Source: Oscillospiraceae bacterium (GTDB lineage: Bacteria > Bacillota > Clostridia > Oscillospirales > Oscillospiraceae). Taken from it: a DNA stretch of 64,000 nucleotides. The notes below the pieces were generated by a model. It searched no databases and was not told the DNA's origin. It saw only the letters and a list, made by a program, of their open reading frames with translations. The stretch covers positions 62,001-126,000 of the forward strand of contig SVLT01000001.1 in assembly GCA_015067845.1 (NCBI GenBank), given 5' to 3'. The stretch's first letter is position 1, and the number at the start of each line of letters is the position of its first letter. The position numbers and the translations under genes are program-made. Shown piece by piece: positions 52,033 to 59,901 of this stretch.

Positions 52033-52803
52033 TTAAGAACGCTTGTTCTCACGGTACAATGCCGCAAGACCCTTTACAAGCAGATCCTTGTCATAGATCA
52101 TTTCCCGTCTGCACATGGGAACGACAAATTTCGCAATACCGCCGGTCACAATGACTGTAGTCTTATAGCCCAGCTCTTCCTCCATGCGCGCAATCATACC
52201 GTCCAGCATGCAGGCCGTACCCAGCATGATGCCGCTGCGCATGCAGTCCGTGGTGTTGCGGCCAATGGCCCGCTTGGGCTGATCCAGCTGCAAACCGGGA
52301 AGCAAAGCCGTACCCCCGGTCAGAGCATCCAGCGAGATCTTCACGCCGGGGCTGATGGAGCCGCCGATCAGCGCGCCGTTTTTATCCAGCACCACCATAG
52401 TGGTAGCAGTTCCCATATCAATGACGATCAGGGGCGCTTTATGCTCACGGAGCGCCGCAACCGCGCCAACTACCAAGTCCGCACCAGTCTGTGAGGGGTT
52501 ATCGATTGCGATATTCAGTCCGGTCTTCAGACCGGGGCCTACAACAAGGGCCTTTTTGCCGGTGAGTTTCATCAACGCAGTCTGGAAGGTGTTGAGCACC
52601 TGAGGGACGACAGATGCAATAATCGAACCCTCAATTCCCTCTCTGCTTACATTGTAAATATCCAGAATATTTTTAAGGTCAATGGTGTACTCGTCCGATG
52701 TCTTGGTGGCATCGGTGCGCAGTCTGGCTTCAAAAAGGATCTTCTCCCCTTCTACGCCACCAATGACAACATTGGAGTTTCCAATATCCACAACTAAGAT
52801 CAT
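52033..52803 (-). CDS. coaX: type III pantothenate kinase
   Basis: 256 residues from the ATG at 52803 (GGAGG spaced 7 nt); ATGA overlap with the upstream phosphoesterase. ASKHA-fold CoaX motifs: DIGNSNVVIGG (phosphate 1), GADLVVGAVAALREH, DMGTATTMVVLDKNG (phosphate 2) and GGSISPGV. First step of coenzyme A synthesis; insensitive to CoA feedback and potassium dependent in known members. Confidence 0.95.
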   Translation of the reverse strand: MILVVDIGNSNVVIGGVEGEKILFEARLRTDATKTSDEYTIDLKNILDIYNVSREGIEGSIIASVVPQVLNTFQTALMKLTGKKALVVGPGLKTGLNIAIDNPSQTGADLVVGAVAALREHKAPLIVIDMGTATTMVVLDKNGALIGGSISPGVKISLDALTGGTALLPGLQLDQPKRAIGRNTTDCMRSGIMLGTACMLDGMIARMEEELGYKTTVIVTGGIAKFVVPMCRREMIYDKDLLVKGLAALYRENKRS

Positions 52804-53294
52804 ACTGATTCCTCCCAATCTTCCGCCCGTAAGATGCGGCAGTTCAAAATTTCTCCGCAGTCTACTGTCATTAGACCAACAGTTCCACAGCCATTACCGC
52901 AGCTGCCGGGGTTTAAGATCCAAATTCCGTCTCTTTTCTCACACAAGGGACTGTGCGTATGTCCGAACACCGCCGCCTGAACTCCAGCTGCCTTGGCATC
53001 CTCCAACAAATAATACAAGCTTGATTTCACAAAGTGGTTGTGACCGTGTGTCATAAAGAGTTTGACACCGCACACTGACATACAAAGATTCTCCGGGTGC
53101 GCAGGATACATTCGATGCCTGTCGCAATTGCCCGGCACCTGGTAAAACCTGATGTGGGTATTCTCTTTCCGAATCACTTCGCCATCATCAAAGAAATCAC
53201 CAAGATGTATGATCGCGTCCGGCTTTATGTGAGAAACAGCGGAGCGCATAATCCGCAAAGTAGAGTGAGAATCCGACAACACAAGAATTTTCAT
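52800..53294 (-). CDS. YfcE/MJ0936-type metallophosphoesterase
   Basis: 164 residues. Two-metal site: SDSHST (6-11), HLGDFFDDGE, VPGNCDR, MTHGHNH and FGHTHSP. Small calcineurin-like phosphodiesterase acting on simple phosphodiesters in vitro; cellular substrate unknown. Overlaps coaX by 4 nt. Confidence 0.9.
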   Translation of the reverse strand: MKILVLSDSHSTLRIMRSAVSHIKPDAIIHLGDFFDDGEVIRKENTHIRFYQVPGNCDRHRMYPAHPENLCMSVCGVKLFMTHGHNHFVKSSLYYLLEDAKAAGVQAAVFGHTHSPLCEKRDGIWILNPGSCGNGCGTVGLMTVDCGEILNCRILRAEDWEESV

Positions 53295-53430
53295 AACACG
53301 CTCCTGTGTGCTTTTTCTTCAGTATATCATATCTCAGCGGAAATTTCCATGCCTATTTTTCGTTTACCGGCACAATTTCGCCCCGGGGCGCATAGAGTAT
53401 TATGAAAGACCATGTTAAGGAGGTCAAAAT

Positions 53431-53670
53431 ATGCCGAATTTTTCTGATCTGCCCCAGGGTATTTCTATGGACAAATTAAAGGAGCTTGCCGCCAGCGCTC
53501 AGGGACAGGCGCTCCTTACGCAACTGCAAAACCAAAAATCCCAGGAGCTGCAGAACGCTGTCAACCAGGCTCAGGCTGGTGATTTGGAGCAGGCAAAGCG
53601 ATCCGTATCGGATTTTCTTCGGTCACCGGCCGGTCAGGAGCTGATGAAACAACTTCGGGGGATGAAATAA
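53431..53670 (+). CDS. small glutamine-rich helical protein
   Basis: 79 residues, TAAGGAGGTC upstream. Almost all helical, rich in Q and A (LKELAASAQGQALLTQLQNQ; SPAGQELMKQLRGMK). First of three overlapping small genes (53431-54313) that form one unit. Family not recognised; I would look for it among sporulation-associated hypothetical proteins. Confidence 0.7.
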   Translation: MPNFSDLPQGISMDKLKELAASAQGQALLTQLQNQKSQELQNAVNQAQAGDLEQAKRSVSDFLRSPAGQELMKQLRGMK

Positions 53671-54020
53671 TGGAGGATATGGAATCCAAATTAGGAGCGA
53701 TCCTGAACAATCCGGACATGATGGCGCAGATCATGTCCATGGCCCAGCAATTCAGCGGCGGCGAAAGTCCGCCGCCTCCACCTCCCGAGCCAACACCCAG
53801 TCTCCCGGAGGGGCTGGATATGGGGATGCTGATGAAGATAGCCGGAATGGCAAACTCCGCATCCGTTGACAAGGATCAGCGTGCGCTGTTACTAGCTCTG
53901 CGCCCGTATTTGACGACGGATCGGATCGGCAGACTGGAAAAGGCTATGCGCGCATCCAAACTGGCAGGACTCGCTTCCTCATTTCTGGGAAGCGGAATTC
54001 TGTCAAAAATAAGCAGGTGA
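53670..54020 (+). CDS. proline-tract protein of the three-gene cluster
   Basis: 116 residues; its ATG overlaps the previous TAA by one base. N-terminal helix (LGAILNNPDMMAQIMSMAQQF), a run of prolines (PPPPPPEP at about 34-41), then a helical C-terminal domain (ALRPYLTTDRIGRLEKAMRA). No transmembrane segment. Function unknown. Confidence 0.7.
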   Translation: MEDMESKLGAILNNPDMMAQIMSMAQQFSGGESPPPPPPEPTPSLPEGLDMGMLMKIAGMANSASVDKDQRALLLALRPYLTTDRIGRLEKAMRASKLAGLASSFLGSGILSKISR

Positions 54021-54025
54021 CGCCT

Positions 54026-54313
54026 ATGTATAATCGGTATATCCCACAGCAGGACGGTACATATCAGAAAAACCGTGTTCCCACTCCCCCGCAGCAACCT
54101 GCACCGCCAAAACCCCAGCCGCAGCCCTGTCAAGAGTCGAGTCCTCCTATGCGTCAGCCGGAGGGTGCACTGTCATTTTTGAAACAGCTGCTCCCTAAGG
54201 ATCTGGATACCGGTGACCTTTTGATAATTCTGCTTCTTCTTTTGATGGCCGGGGACGGAAAGGACAATAAGAATTCTTGGCTTTTGACCCTTGCGCTATA
54301 CCTGTTCCTATAA
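54026..54313 (+). CDS. small protein with C-terminal hydrophobic segments
   Basis: 95 residues from the ATG at 54026 (AGGTG spaced; a GTG 9 nt upstream overlaps the previous gene). A proline- and glutamine-rich N-terminus (PTPPQQPAPPKPQPQP) is followed by LLPKDLDTGDLLIILLLLLMAGD and a final leucine-rich helix. The 'DLLIILLLLLM...LLTLALYLFL' tail is a pattern I have seen in hypothetical proteins of spore-forming Clostridia. Function unknown. Confidence 0.7.
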   Translation: MYNRYIPQQDGTYQKNRVPTPPQQPAPPKPQPQPCQESSPPMRQPEGALSFLKQLLPKDLDTGDLLIILLLLLMAGDGKDNKNSWLLTLALYLFL

Positions 54314-54314
54314 A

Positions 54315-54344
54315 AACTGCCCATGGAACACCATGGGCAGTTAA
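54315..54344. terminator. bidirectional terminator
   Basis: AACTGCCCATGG/CCATGGGCAGTT between the convergent three-gene cluster and trpS; weak T tracts. Confidence 0.7.
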
Positions 54345-54345
54345 C

Positions 54346-55359
54346 TTATTTTGCAACAAATCCAACCTTTTTATAGACCTTGCGCAGGGTCTTTTCGGCA
54401 ACATAGGATGCCTTCTGGGCTCCGTCACGGTAGACATTCTCCAGATAAGCCTTGTCCTTCATCAGGCGGCTGGCTTCCTCACGAATGGGACGCAGATGCT
54501 CCACGACCGCTTCGCCAACCACGGGCTTAAACTTGCCGTAACCGCAGCCAACGAACTCGTTTTCGATCTCCTCATAGCTCTTGCCGGTAACAGCGCTGTA
54601 AATGGTCATCAAATTGGCAACGCCGGGCTTATTCTCCTTGTCGTAACGGACACAGTTTTCCGTATCGGAATCGGTGATGGCACGCTTAAACTGCTTCATG
54701 ATCACCTCGGGGGGATCCATCAACAGCACACGGCCGGTGTCTTCATTTTCCGACTTGGACATCTTGGCCAAGGGATTGGTCAGGCTCATGATCCGCGCGC
54801 CAACCTTGGGAACAAAAGGCTCAGGGATCTTGAATACGTCACCGTAAATGCCGTTAAAACGCCGGGCGATCACATGGGTCAGCTCCACATGCTGCTTCTG
54901 ATCTTCACCAACGGGCACCAGATCCGGCTGGTACAGCAAAATATCACCGGCCATCAGACTGGGGTAAGTGAACAGACCTGCATTGATATTGTCCGCGTTC
55001 TTGGCAGACTTATCCTTGAACTGGGTCATACGGCTCAGCTCGCCGAACATGGAATAGCAGTCCAAAATCCAACCCAATTCCGCGTGCTGATGCACATGGG
55101 ACTGAATGAACAGGGTGTTCTTCTCGGGATCCAGGCCGCAGGCAATGTACTGCGCCAGCTGCTCCAAAGTACGGCGGCGCAGATCCGCAGGATTCTGCCG
55201 CACAGTAATGGCGTGGAGGTCAGCCATGAAGTAGAAGCACTCATACTGATCTGCCCGTTCCGCCCAGTTCTTCACCGCGCCCAAATAAGAGCCCAATGTC
55301 AGATCTCCGGAGGGCTTGATGCCGGAGAGCATTCTTTTTTTTGTAACGATTTCTTCCAT
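54346..55359 (-). CDS. trpS: tryptophanyl-tRNA synthetase
   Basis: 337 residues. Class I motifs: GIKPSGDLTLGSYLGAV (HIGH equivalent, about 13-29), LYQPDLVPVGEDQKQHVELT and KMSKS in LAKMSKSENED (about 195). Normal length for bacterial TrpRS. Unlike valS it has no T-box leader; a promoter sits 31 nt upstream. Confidence 0.97.
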   Translation of the reverse strand: MEEIVTKKRMLSGIKPSGDLTLGSYLGAVKNWAERADQYECFYFMADLHAITVRQNPADLRRRTLEQLAQYIACGLDPEKNTLFIQSHVHQHAELGWILDCYSMFGELSRMTQFKDKSAKNADNINAGLFTYPSLMAGDILLYQPDLVPVGEDQKQHVELTHVIARRFNGIYGDVFKIPEPFVPKVGARIMSLTNPLAKMSKSENEDTGRVLLMDPPEVIMKQFKRAITDSDTENCVRYDKENKPGVANLMTIYSAVTGKSYEEIENEFVGCGYGKFKPVVGEAVVEHLRPIREEASRLMKDKAYLENVYRDGAQKASYVAEKTLRKVYKKVGFVAK

Positions 55360-55389
55360 AATCCTCGCCTCGTTCCTATGATTTCTTGT

Positions 55390-55418
55390 ATTCTAGCACA
55401 TCCGCAGAGAAAACGCAA
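55390..55418 (-). promoter_or_regulatory. promoter of trpS
   Basis: Minus strand TTGCGT (55418-55413), 17-nt spacer, TAGAAT (55395-55390). Confidence 0.7.
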
Positions 55419-55425
55419 CGAGAAA

Positions 55426-55455
55426 TTGACATTATCTAACAGTCTGTGGTATAAT
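55426..55455 (+). promoter_or_regulatory. promoter of the M20-gltX operon
   Basis: TTGACA, 18-nt spacer, TATAAT; divergent from the trpS promoter. Confidence 0.85.
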
Positions 55456-55485
55456 AGAACAAACTTTATCCATAGGAGTATGATT

Positions 55486-56625
55486 ATGAAAGCAGATAAG
55501 CAATATATCATCAATCTTCGCCGGGAATTCCACCAAATTCCTGAGATCGGCTTTGACCTTCCCAAGACCCTGGCCCGTGTCCGTCAGGAATTGGATGCCA
55601 TAGGACTGCCCTATACGGAAGCCTATGGTAAATCCTGCATCGTTGCAACTCTGAACGAAGGCGTGGGCGGCAAGACCATCGCTCTGCGCGCAGATATGGA
55701 CGCTCTTCCCATTCAGGAGGAGACCGGCCTGCCCTTCGCATCCCAGCATCCCGGAAAGATGCACGCCTGTGGCCATGATTGCCACACCGCCATGCTTCTC
55801 GGCGCAGCCAGGAAGCTGAAAGAAATGGAAAAGGACATCAAATGCTGCGTAAAATTCGTCTTTCAGTCCGCTGAGGAAGGCCCCGGCGGCGCCAAGACCC
55901 TTTGTGATGACGGTTTTATGGATCAGGTGGATATGATGATCGGCTGCCACATCTATCCCAACAAGCCCACCGGCACCGTTAGTCTGAACAAGAAATGCCA
56001 GAGTGCCAGCAGCCACGGCTTCCGCATTTACTTAAAAGGCAAATCCGCCCATGTTGCCACGCCCCACGCAGGCATCGACGCCATTGCCATGGCTGTGCGT
56101 GTATATAACGACATTCAGATCATGCGTGCCCGGGAAATGCCCCCCTTTGAGCCTGTGATCATCGGTATCGGTGAGATCCACGGCGGCTTTGCGAACAATG
56201 TGATTTGCGATGAGGTCATGCTCCACGGAACCATCCGCACCCATCGTGACGATCTGGATGCCCAGATCTACAAGCGCATTGAGGAGATCGCTCACAGTGT
56301 GGCAAAGGATATGGGCGGCAGTGCGGTCGTGGAAACCGCAAAATACTATCCCGTACTGATCAACGATTCCAATGTGGCCGATGCCATTCTCCGGGCCGCT
56401 GAATCCGTTGTGGGTAGTGATAAGGTATGCGAAATGGCCCCGACCATGGGCGCGGAGGATTTCGCCTACTACACCCAGTATAAGCCCAGCGCGTTCTTCG
56501 CCCTTGGCGCAATGCCGGCAGACGGCACCAGCACGCCCCTGCACAACGGCAAAATGATGATCAACGAGGATGTCCTGGACATCGGTCCCAATGTCTTCAT
56601 TCAGTTTGTGCTGGACAATATGTAA
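55486..56625 (+). CDS. M20 family amidohydrolase/aminoacylase
   Basis: 379 residues from the ATG at 55486 (ATAGGAGT spaced 7 nt). Metal ligands: Asp in RADMDALP, HACGHDCHT (about 95-103), the Glu pair in SAEEGPGG and a late His in TPLHNGK. Dimerisation domain with GKSAHVATPHAG. Belongs to the hippurate hydrolase/N-acyl-amino acid or N-acetyl-diaminopimelate deacetylase branch. Lies 14 nt before gltX in the same operon. Confidence 0.92.
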   Translation: MKADKQYIINLRREFHQIPEIGFDLPKTLARVRQELDAIGLPYTEAYGKSCIVATLNEGVGGKTIALRADMDALPIQEETGLPFASQHPGKMHACGHDCHTAMLLGAARKLKEMEKDIKCCVKFVFQSAEEGPGGAKTLCDDGFMDQVDMMIGCHIYPNKPTGTVSLNKKCQSASSHGFRIYLKGKSAHVATPHAGIDAIAMAVRVYNDIQIMRAREMPPFEPVIIGIGEIHGGFANNVICDEVMLHGTIRTHRDDLDAQIYKRIEEIAHSVAKDMGGSAVVETAKYYPVLINDSNVADAILRAAESVVGSDKVCEMAPTMGAEDFAYYTQYKPSAFFALGAMPADGTSTPLHNGKMMINEDVLDIGPNVFIQFVLDNM

Positions 56626-56639
56626 GAGAGGTAACGATC

Positions 56640-58283
56640 ATGGATTATCAAAAACTTGCAGAAATTTTGTTTCCTGATGTAAGCGATACGCCCGAAATGC
56701 TGGAGGAGCGTTTTCCCTGCCGCAACGCACCGGAAGGCGCAGTCATCACCCGTATGGCTCCCTCCCCCACCGGTTTTGTCCATCTGGGCAATCTGGTACA
56801 GGGTCTGACCTCCGAACGCATGGCTCACCAAAGTGGCGGTGTGTTATTTCTCCGTGTTGAGGACACCGACGCCAAGCGTGAAGTTCCCGGCGCAGTTGAG
56901 GTGCTGATCAACACCTTGAAGCACTACGGCATCCAATTTGACGAGGGCGCGGCCATCGACGGCGATTTCGGCAATTACGGTCCCTACCGCCAGCGTCAGC
57001 GCGCAGCTATTTACCATGTATACGCCAAGAAGCTGGTGTCCGAGGGCAAGGCTTATCCCTGCTTCTGCACCGAGGAAGAGCTGGGCGCCATGCGTGAAAA
57101 GCAGGAGGCAAACAAGGAGACTACCGGCTATTACGGCAAGTACGCCATGTGGCGTGACCGTACCATGGAGGACATCCAGGCACAGCTGGAGGCCGGCAAT
57201 CCCTGGGTACTCCGTTTCCGCAGCACCGGATCTATCGAAAATCAGTTCAAATTTGACGATGTGGTCAAGGGCAAGCTGACCATAACGGAAAACGACGTGG
57301 ATCATGTCTTGCTGAAATCCGACGGCATTCCCACCTACCACTTCGCCCACGCGGTGGATGACCACCTGATGCGCACGACCCACGTTGTCCGTGGTGACGA
57401 ATGGCTGCCCACCCTGCCCTTCCACATCCAGCTGTTCCAAGCATTGGGCTTTAAGCTGCCCAAGTATGTCCATATCGGACCGCTGATGAAGATGGACGGC
57501 AGCTCCAAGCGCAAGCTCAGTAAGCGCAAGGATCCCGAGCTGGCACTGACCTTCTACAAGGCCGAGGGCTTCCCCGTGGCGGCTGTGTATGAGTATATCA
57601 TGACCCTGCTGAACTCCAACTACGAGGACTGGCGCCGTGCCAATCCCGATGCCCCTGCCACGGACTTTAAATTCAGCCCCAAGAAGCTGAATCCTGCCGG
57701 CAATCTGTTTGACTACGCCAAGCTGACGGACGTTTCCAAGAACGTCATCTCCAAGATGACCGCCGAGGAAGTCTACGCACTGCTTTTGGAGTGGGCCCAG
57801 GAATTTGATGCGGATTTCGCGGAAAAGCTTGCTGCTGACAAGGACTACGCCGTTTCCATTCTGGCCATTGGTCGCGGCGGCAAGAAGCCCCGCAAGGACA
57901 TCGCCGTGTGGAAAGAAGCCAAACCCTACATGGGTCTGTTCTACGATGCATATCTGCAACCGCCGGTTTTTGACGAGAAGTTTGACAAGGCAACGATCCG
58001 TACCGTTCTGGAAAAGTTCCTGGCTGTCTACGACCCTGCTGACGATTCCTCTGTATGGTTCGACAAGGTCAAATCCATCACCGAGGAGATCGGCTATACC
58101 ACCGATATGAAGGCCTACAAGGCCGATCCCGAGGCTTTCCCCGGCACGGTGGCGGATGTGTCCACCTTCATCCGTCAGGCCGTCACCGGCCAGACCAACT
58201 CCCCTGACCTGTACACCGTGATGCAGATCCTCGGCAAGGAGCGTTCCATTGCCCGGATCCAGGCTGTTCTGGAAAAACTGTAA
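56640..58283 (+). CDS. gltX: glutamyl-tRNA synthetase
   Basis: 547 residues. HIGH as VHLG in MAPSPTGFVHLGNLVQG (about 41-57), Glu/tRNA-binding region with YRQRQRA, KMSKS as KLSKR in SKRKLSKRKDPE (about 300), and a C-terminal anticodon domain. Whether it is discriminating between tRNA-Glu and tRNA-Gln cannot be told safely. The N-terminus has about 35 residues before the catalytic motif, longer than in E. coli GltX and typical for Clostridia. Confidence 0.95.
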   Translation: MDYQKLAEILFPDVSDTPEMLEERFPCRNAPEGAVITRMAPSPTGFVHLGNLVQGLTSERMAHQSGGVLFLRVEDTDAKREVPGAVEVLINTLKHYGIQFDEGAAIDGDFGNYGPYRQRQRAAIYHVYAKKLVSEGKAYPCFCTEEELGAMREKQEANKETTGYYGKYAMWRDRTMEDIQAQLEAGNPWVLRFRSTGSIENQFKFDDVVKGKLTITENDVDHVLLKSDGIPTYHFAHAVDDHLMRTTHVVRGDEWLPTLPFHIQLFQALGFKLPKYVHIGPLMKMDGSSKRKLSKRKDPELALTFYKAEGFPVAAVYEYIMTLLNSNYEDWRRANPDAPATDFKFSPKKLNPAGNLFDYAKLTDVSKNVISKMTAEEVYALLLEWAQEFDADFAEKLAADKDYAVSILAIGRGGKKPRKDIAVWKEAKPYMGLFYDAYLQPPVFDEKFDKATIRTVLEKFLAVYDPADDSSVWFDKVKSITEEIGYTTDMKAYKADPEAFPGTVADVSTFIRQAVTGQTNSPDLYTVMQILGKERSIARIQAVLEKL

Positions 58284-58286
58284 GAT

Positions 58287-58326
58287 GATAATCCCGGTAA
58301 ATGTATCATGCATTTACCGGGATAAT
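58287..58326 (+). terminator. hairpin after gltX
   Basis: ATTATCCCGG-type stem: ATAATCCCGGTAAATG pairs with CATTTACCGGGATAAT region. Strong stem, only a weak T tract (TCTCTACTTT). Confidence 0.65.
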
Positions 58327-58341
58327 TCTCTACTTTATCGC

Positions 58342-58370
58342 TTGACAAACGGTACAGTGTGTGCTAGAAT
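58342..58370 (+). promoter_or_regulatory. promoter of tRNA-Ser(GCU)
   Basis: TTGACA, 17-nt spacer, TAGAAT, 31 nt before the tRNA. Confidence 0.88.
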
Positions 58371-58400
58371 ACTTTGGCAATCAAAAATATTCTTTTATTC

Positions 58401-58492
58401 GGAGTGATACCCAAGAGGCCGAAGGGGCTCCCCTGCTAAGGGAGTAGGCGTCTAAACAGCGCGCGAGGGTTCAAATCCCTCTCACTCCGCCA
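58401..58492 (+). tRNA. tRNA-Ser(GCU)
   Basis: 92 nt including CCA, with the long variable arm of class II tRNAs. Acceptor GGAGTGA/TCACTCC, anticodon stem CTCCC/GGGAG with loop CTGCTAA giving GCT. Confidence 0.95.
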
Positions 58493-58530
58493 AAAAGAGA
58501 AGAACCCCACAGGGGTTCTTCTCTTTTTCG
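58493..58530 (+). terminator. terminator of tRNA-Ser
   Basis: AAAAAGAGAAGAACCCC/GGGGTTCTTCTCTTTTT with 3-nt loop. Confidence 0.92.
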
Positions 58531-58541
58531 CTTCGTTGGGA

Positions 58542-58683
58542 GGGATTTGAAAGGCCGTTAAGAAAACATGCCGGGGGCATGTTTTTAGGCCGTGGGAAAA
58601 TCCATTGATTAACGATTGCGGGCCTTTGGCCTGTAAGCATTAATCAATAAGTAATCAGAACGAGCATTCCCCTCACTCAACCA
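58542..58683 (+). repeat. tRNA-trailing hairpin repeat, copy B
   Basis: Begins GGGATTTGAAAGGCC, the inverse of the tRNA-Ser T-arm. Central hairpin AAAACATGCC/GGCATGTTTT with GGG loop inside GGCC/GGCC; GGGAAAATCCATTG; a hairpin ATTGATTAA/TTAATCAAT; ends CATTCCCCTCACTCAACCA, a degenerate copy of the tRNA-Ser 3' end. The next 100 bp to the regulator gene shows no further feature. Confidence 0.75.
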
Positions 58684-58784
58684 TCAGGCGGACACGCTCG
58701 CAAACAGCGTTATTGATTTAGCCATCGGAAACTGATATGCTGTAAGCACAGTAGCTGCTGAATTTATGATATAGGAGATCAAGT

Positions 58785-59825
58785 ATGGAAATCGGAACCA
58801 AAATCAAACAACTGCGATTCAAGGCTGGTTTGACCCAGGATCAGCTTGCCACAAAATTGGGCATCAGCGCCCAATCCGTGTCCAAATGGGAAACCGCTGT
58901 CACCATGCCGGATATTTCATTGCTACCCATGCTTGCAAGTGAATTGGGTGCAACCATCGATGAACTCTTCGATTTGACCGCCGAACAAAAACTGCATCAG
59001 ATCGAACGAAGAATGGATATTGAGGAAGAGTTATCACCCGTCATTTTCCGGGAATACGAGGACTACCTGAAGGAACATCTGGATAAGAATGAAAACAGGA
59101 CAAAGATCCTCAGTCTGCTGGCCCATCTCTACCACCACCGTATGACAGCAGATTCCAGACGGGTCAGCAAATACGCCAGAGAAGCCATCGAACGCAATCC
59201 CGAAATGAAGGAGTGTCAGTGGCTCCTGCAAAAAGCAGACGGCGCATCCATTTGGGACTGGAACATATCAAACCACACCACAGTCATTGATTTCTACAAA
59301 AAGGTGATCGAGAACGATCACATCGAACCCAAAACACCCTTGCCCTATTACGAGGTCATGGACAACCTGATCGCCGATCACCGCACGAAAGAAGCCGCAG
59401 AATATCTGGAAGTTTACAAGACACTTCCTGCGCACAAGCCCTTTCTTGTACCCATCTATCAGGCAAGTATCGCATTGGCAGAATATGATAAACCCAAGGC
59501 CGATACCATCATGGAAGAAGCAGAAGAACAATTCAGAGATCATCCCGGTTTCCTTTTTGAAAAGGCGCAATACCACGCACGCAATTGCGAATATGCCCGT
59601 GCGCTGGAATATTATGAAAAATCCTGGGAACTCGATGAAAAACCAAGATTTACCGATGCTCTGCAAGGCATTGCCATTATTTATGAGATTCTGGACAACA
59701 CGCAGAAAGCCTTGGAAACATACGACAGAATGATTGTCTGTATCAAGGAAGAATGGAACTATACCGACGATGATGCTGCGGTCATTGAAGCAGAACGGGA
59801 GAAAAAACGTTTACAAAAAGGCTGA
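58785..59825 (+). CDS. XRE regulator with TPR-like C-terminal domain
   Basis: 346 residues. Cro/C1-type HTH at 5-62 (LTQDQLATKLGISAQSVSKWETAVTMPDISLLP; key motif SVSKWE). The rest is helical with TPR-like units (for example YARALEYYEKSWELDEKPRFTDALQGIA and TQKALETYDRM). Such XRE-TPR proteins are often peptide- or metabolite-responsive regulators. Translation start follows ATAGGAG. No adjacent signal peptide gene was found. Confidence 0.85.
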   Translation: MEIGTKIKQLRFKAGLTQDQLATKLGISAQSVSKWETAVTMPDISLLPMLASELGATIDELFDLTAEQKLHQIERRMDIEEELSPVIFREYEDYLKEHLDKNENRTKILSLLAHLYHHRMTADSRRVSKYAREAIERNPEMKECQWLLQKADGASIWDWNISNHTTVIDFYKKVIENDHIEPKTPLPYYEVMDNLIADHRTKEAAEYLEVYKTLPAHKPFLVPIYQASIALAEYDKPKADTIMEEAEEQFRDHPGFLFEKAQYHARNCEYARALEYYEKSWELDEKPRFTDALQGIAIIYEILDNTQKALETYDRMIVCIKEEWNYTDDDAAVIEAEREKKRLQKG

Positions 59826-59901
59826 TACTATCTTTTGGCAAAATCTTGCAAACACATCACACATGTGTTATATTTAACAAAAAATGTGTGAGGTGTTCTC
59901 T

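Noticed and set aside
53385..53430. Sigma-G-like promoter (GCATA ... CATGTTA) before the three-gene cluster
   Set aside because: The putative -10 overlaps the Shine-Dalgarno, leaving no room for a leader.
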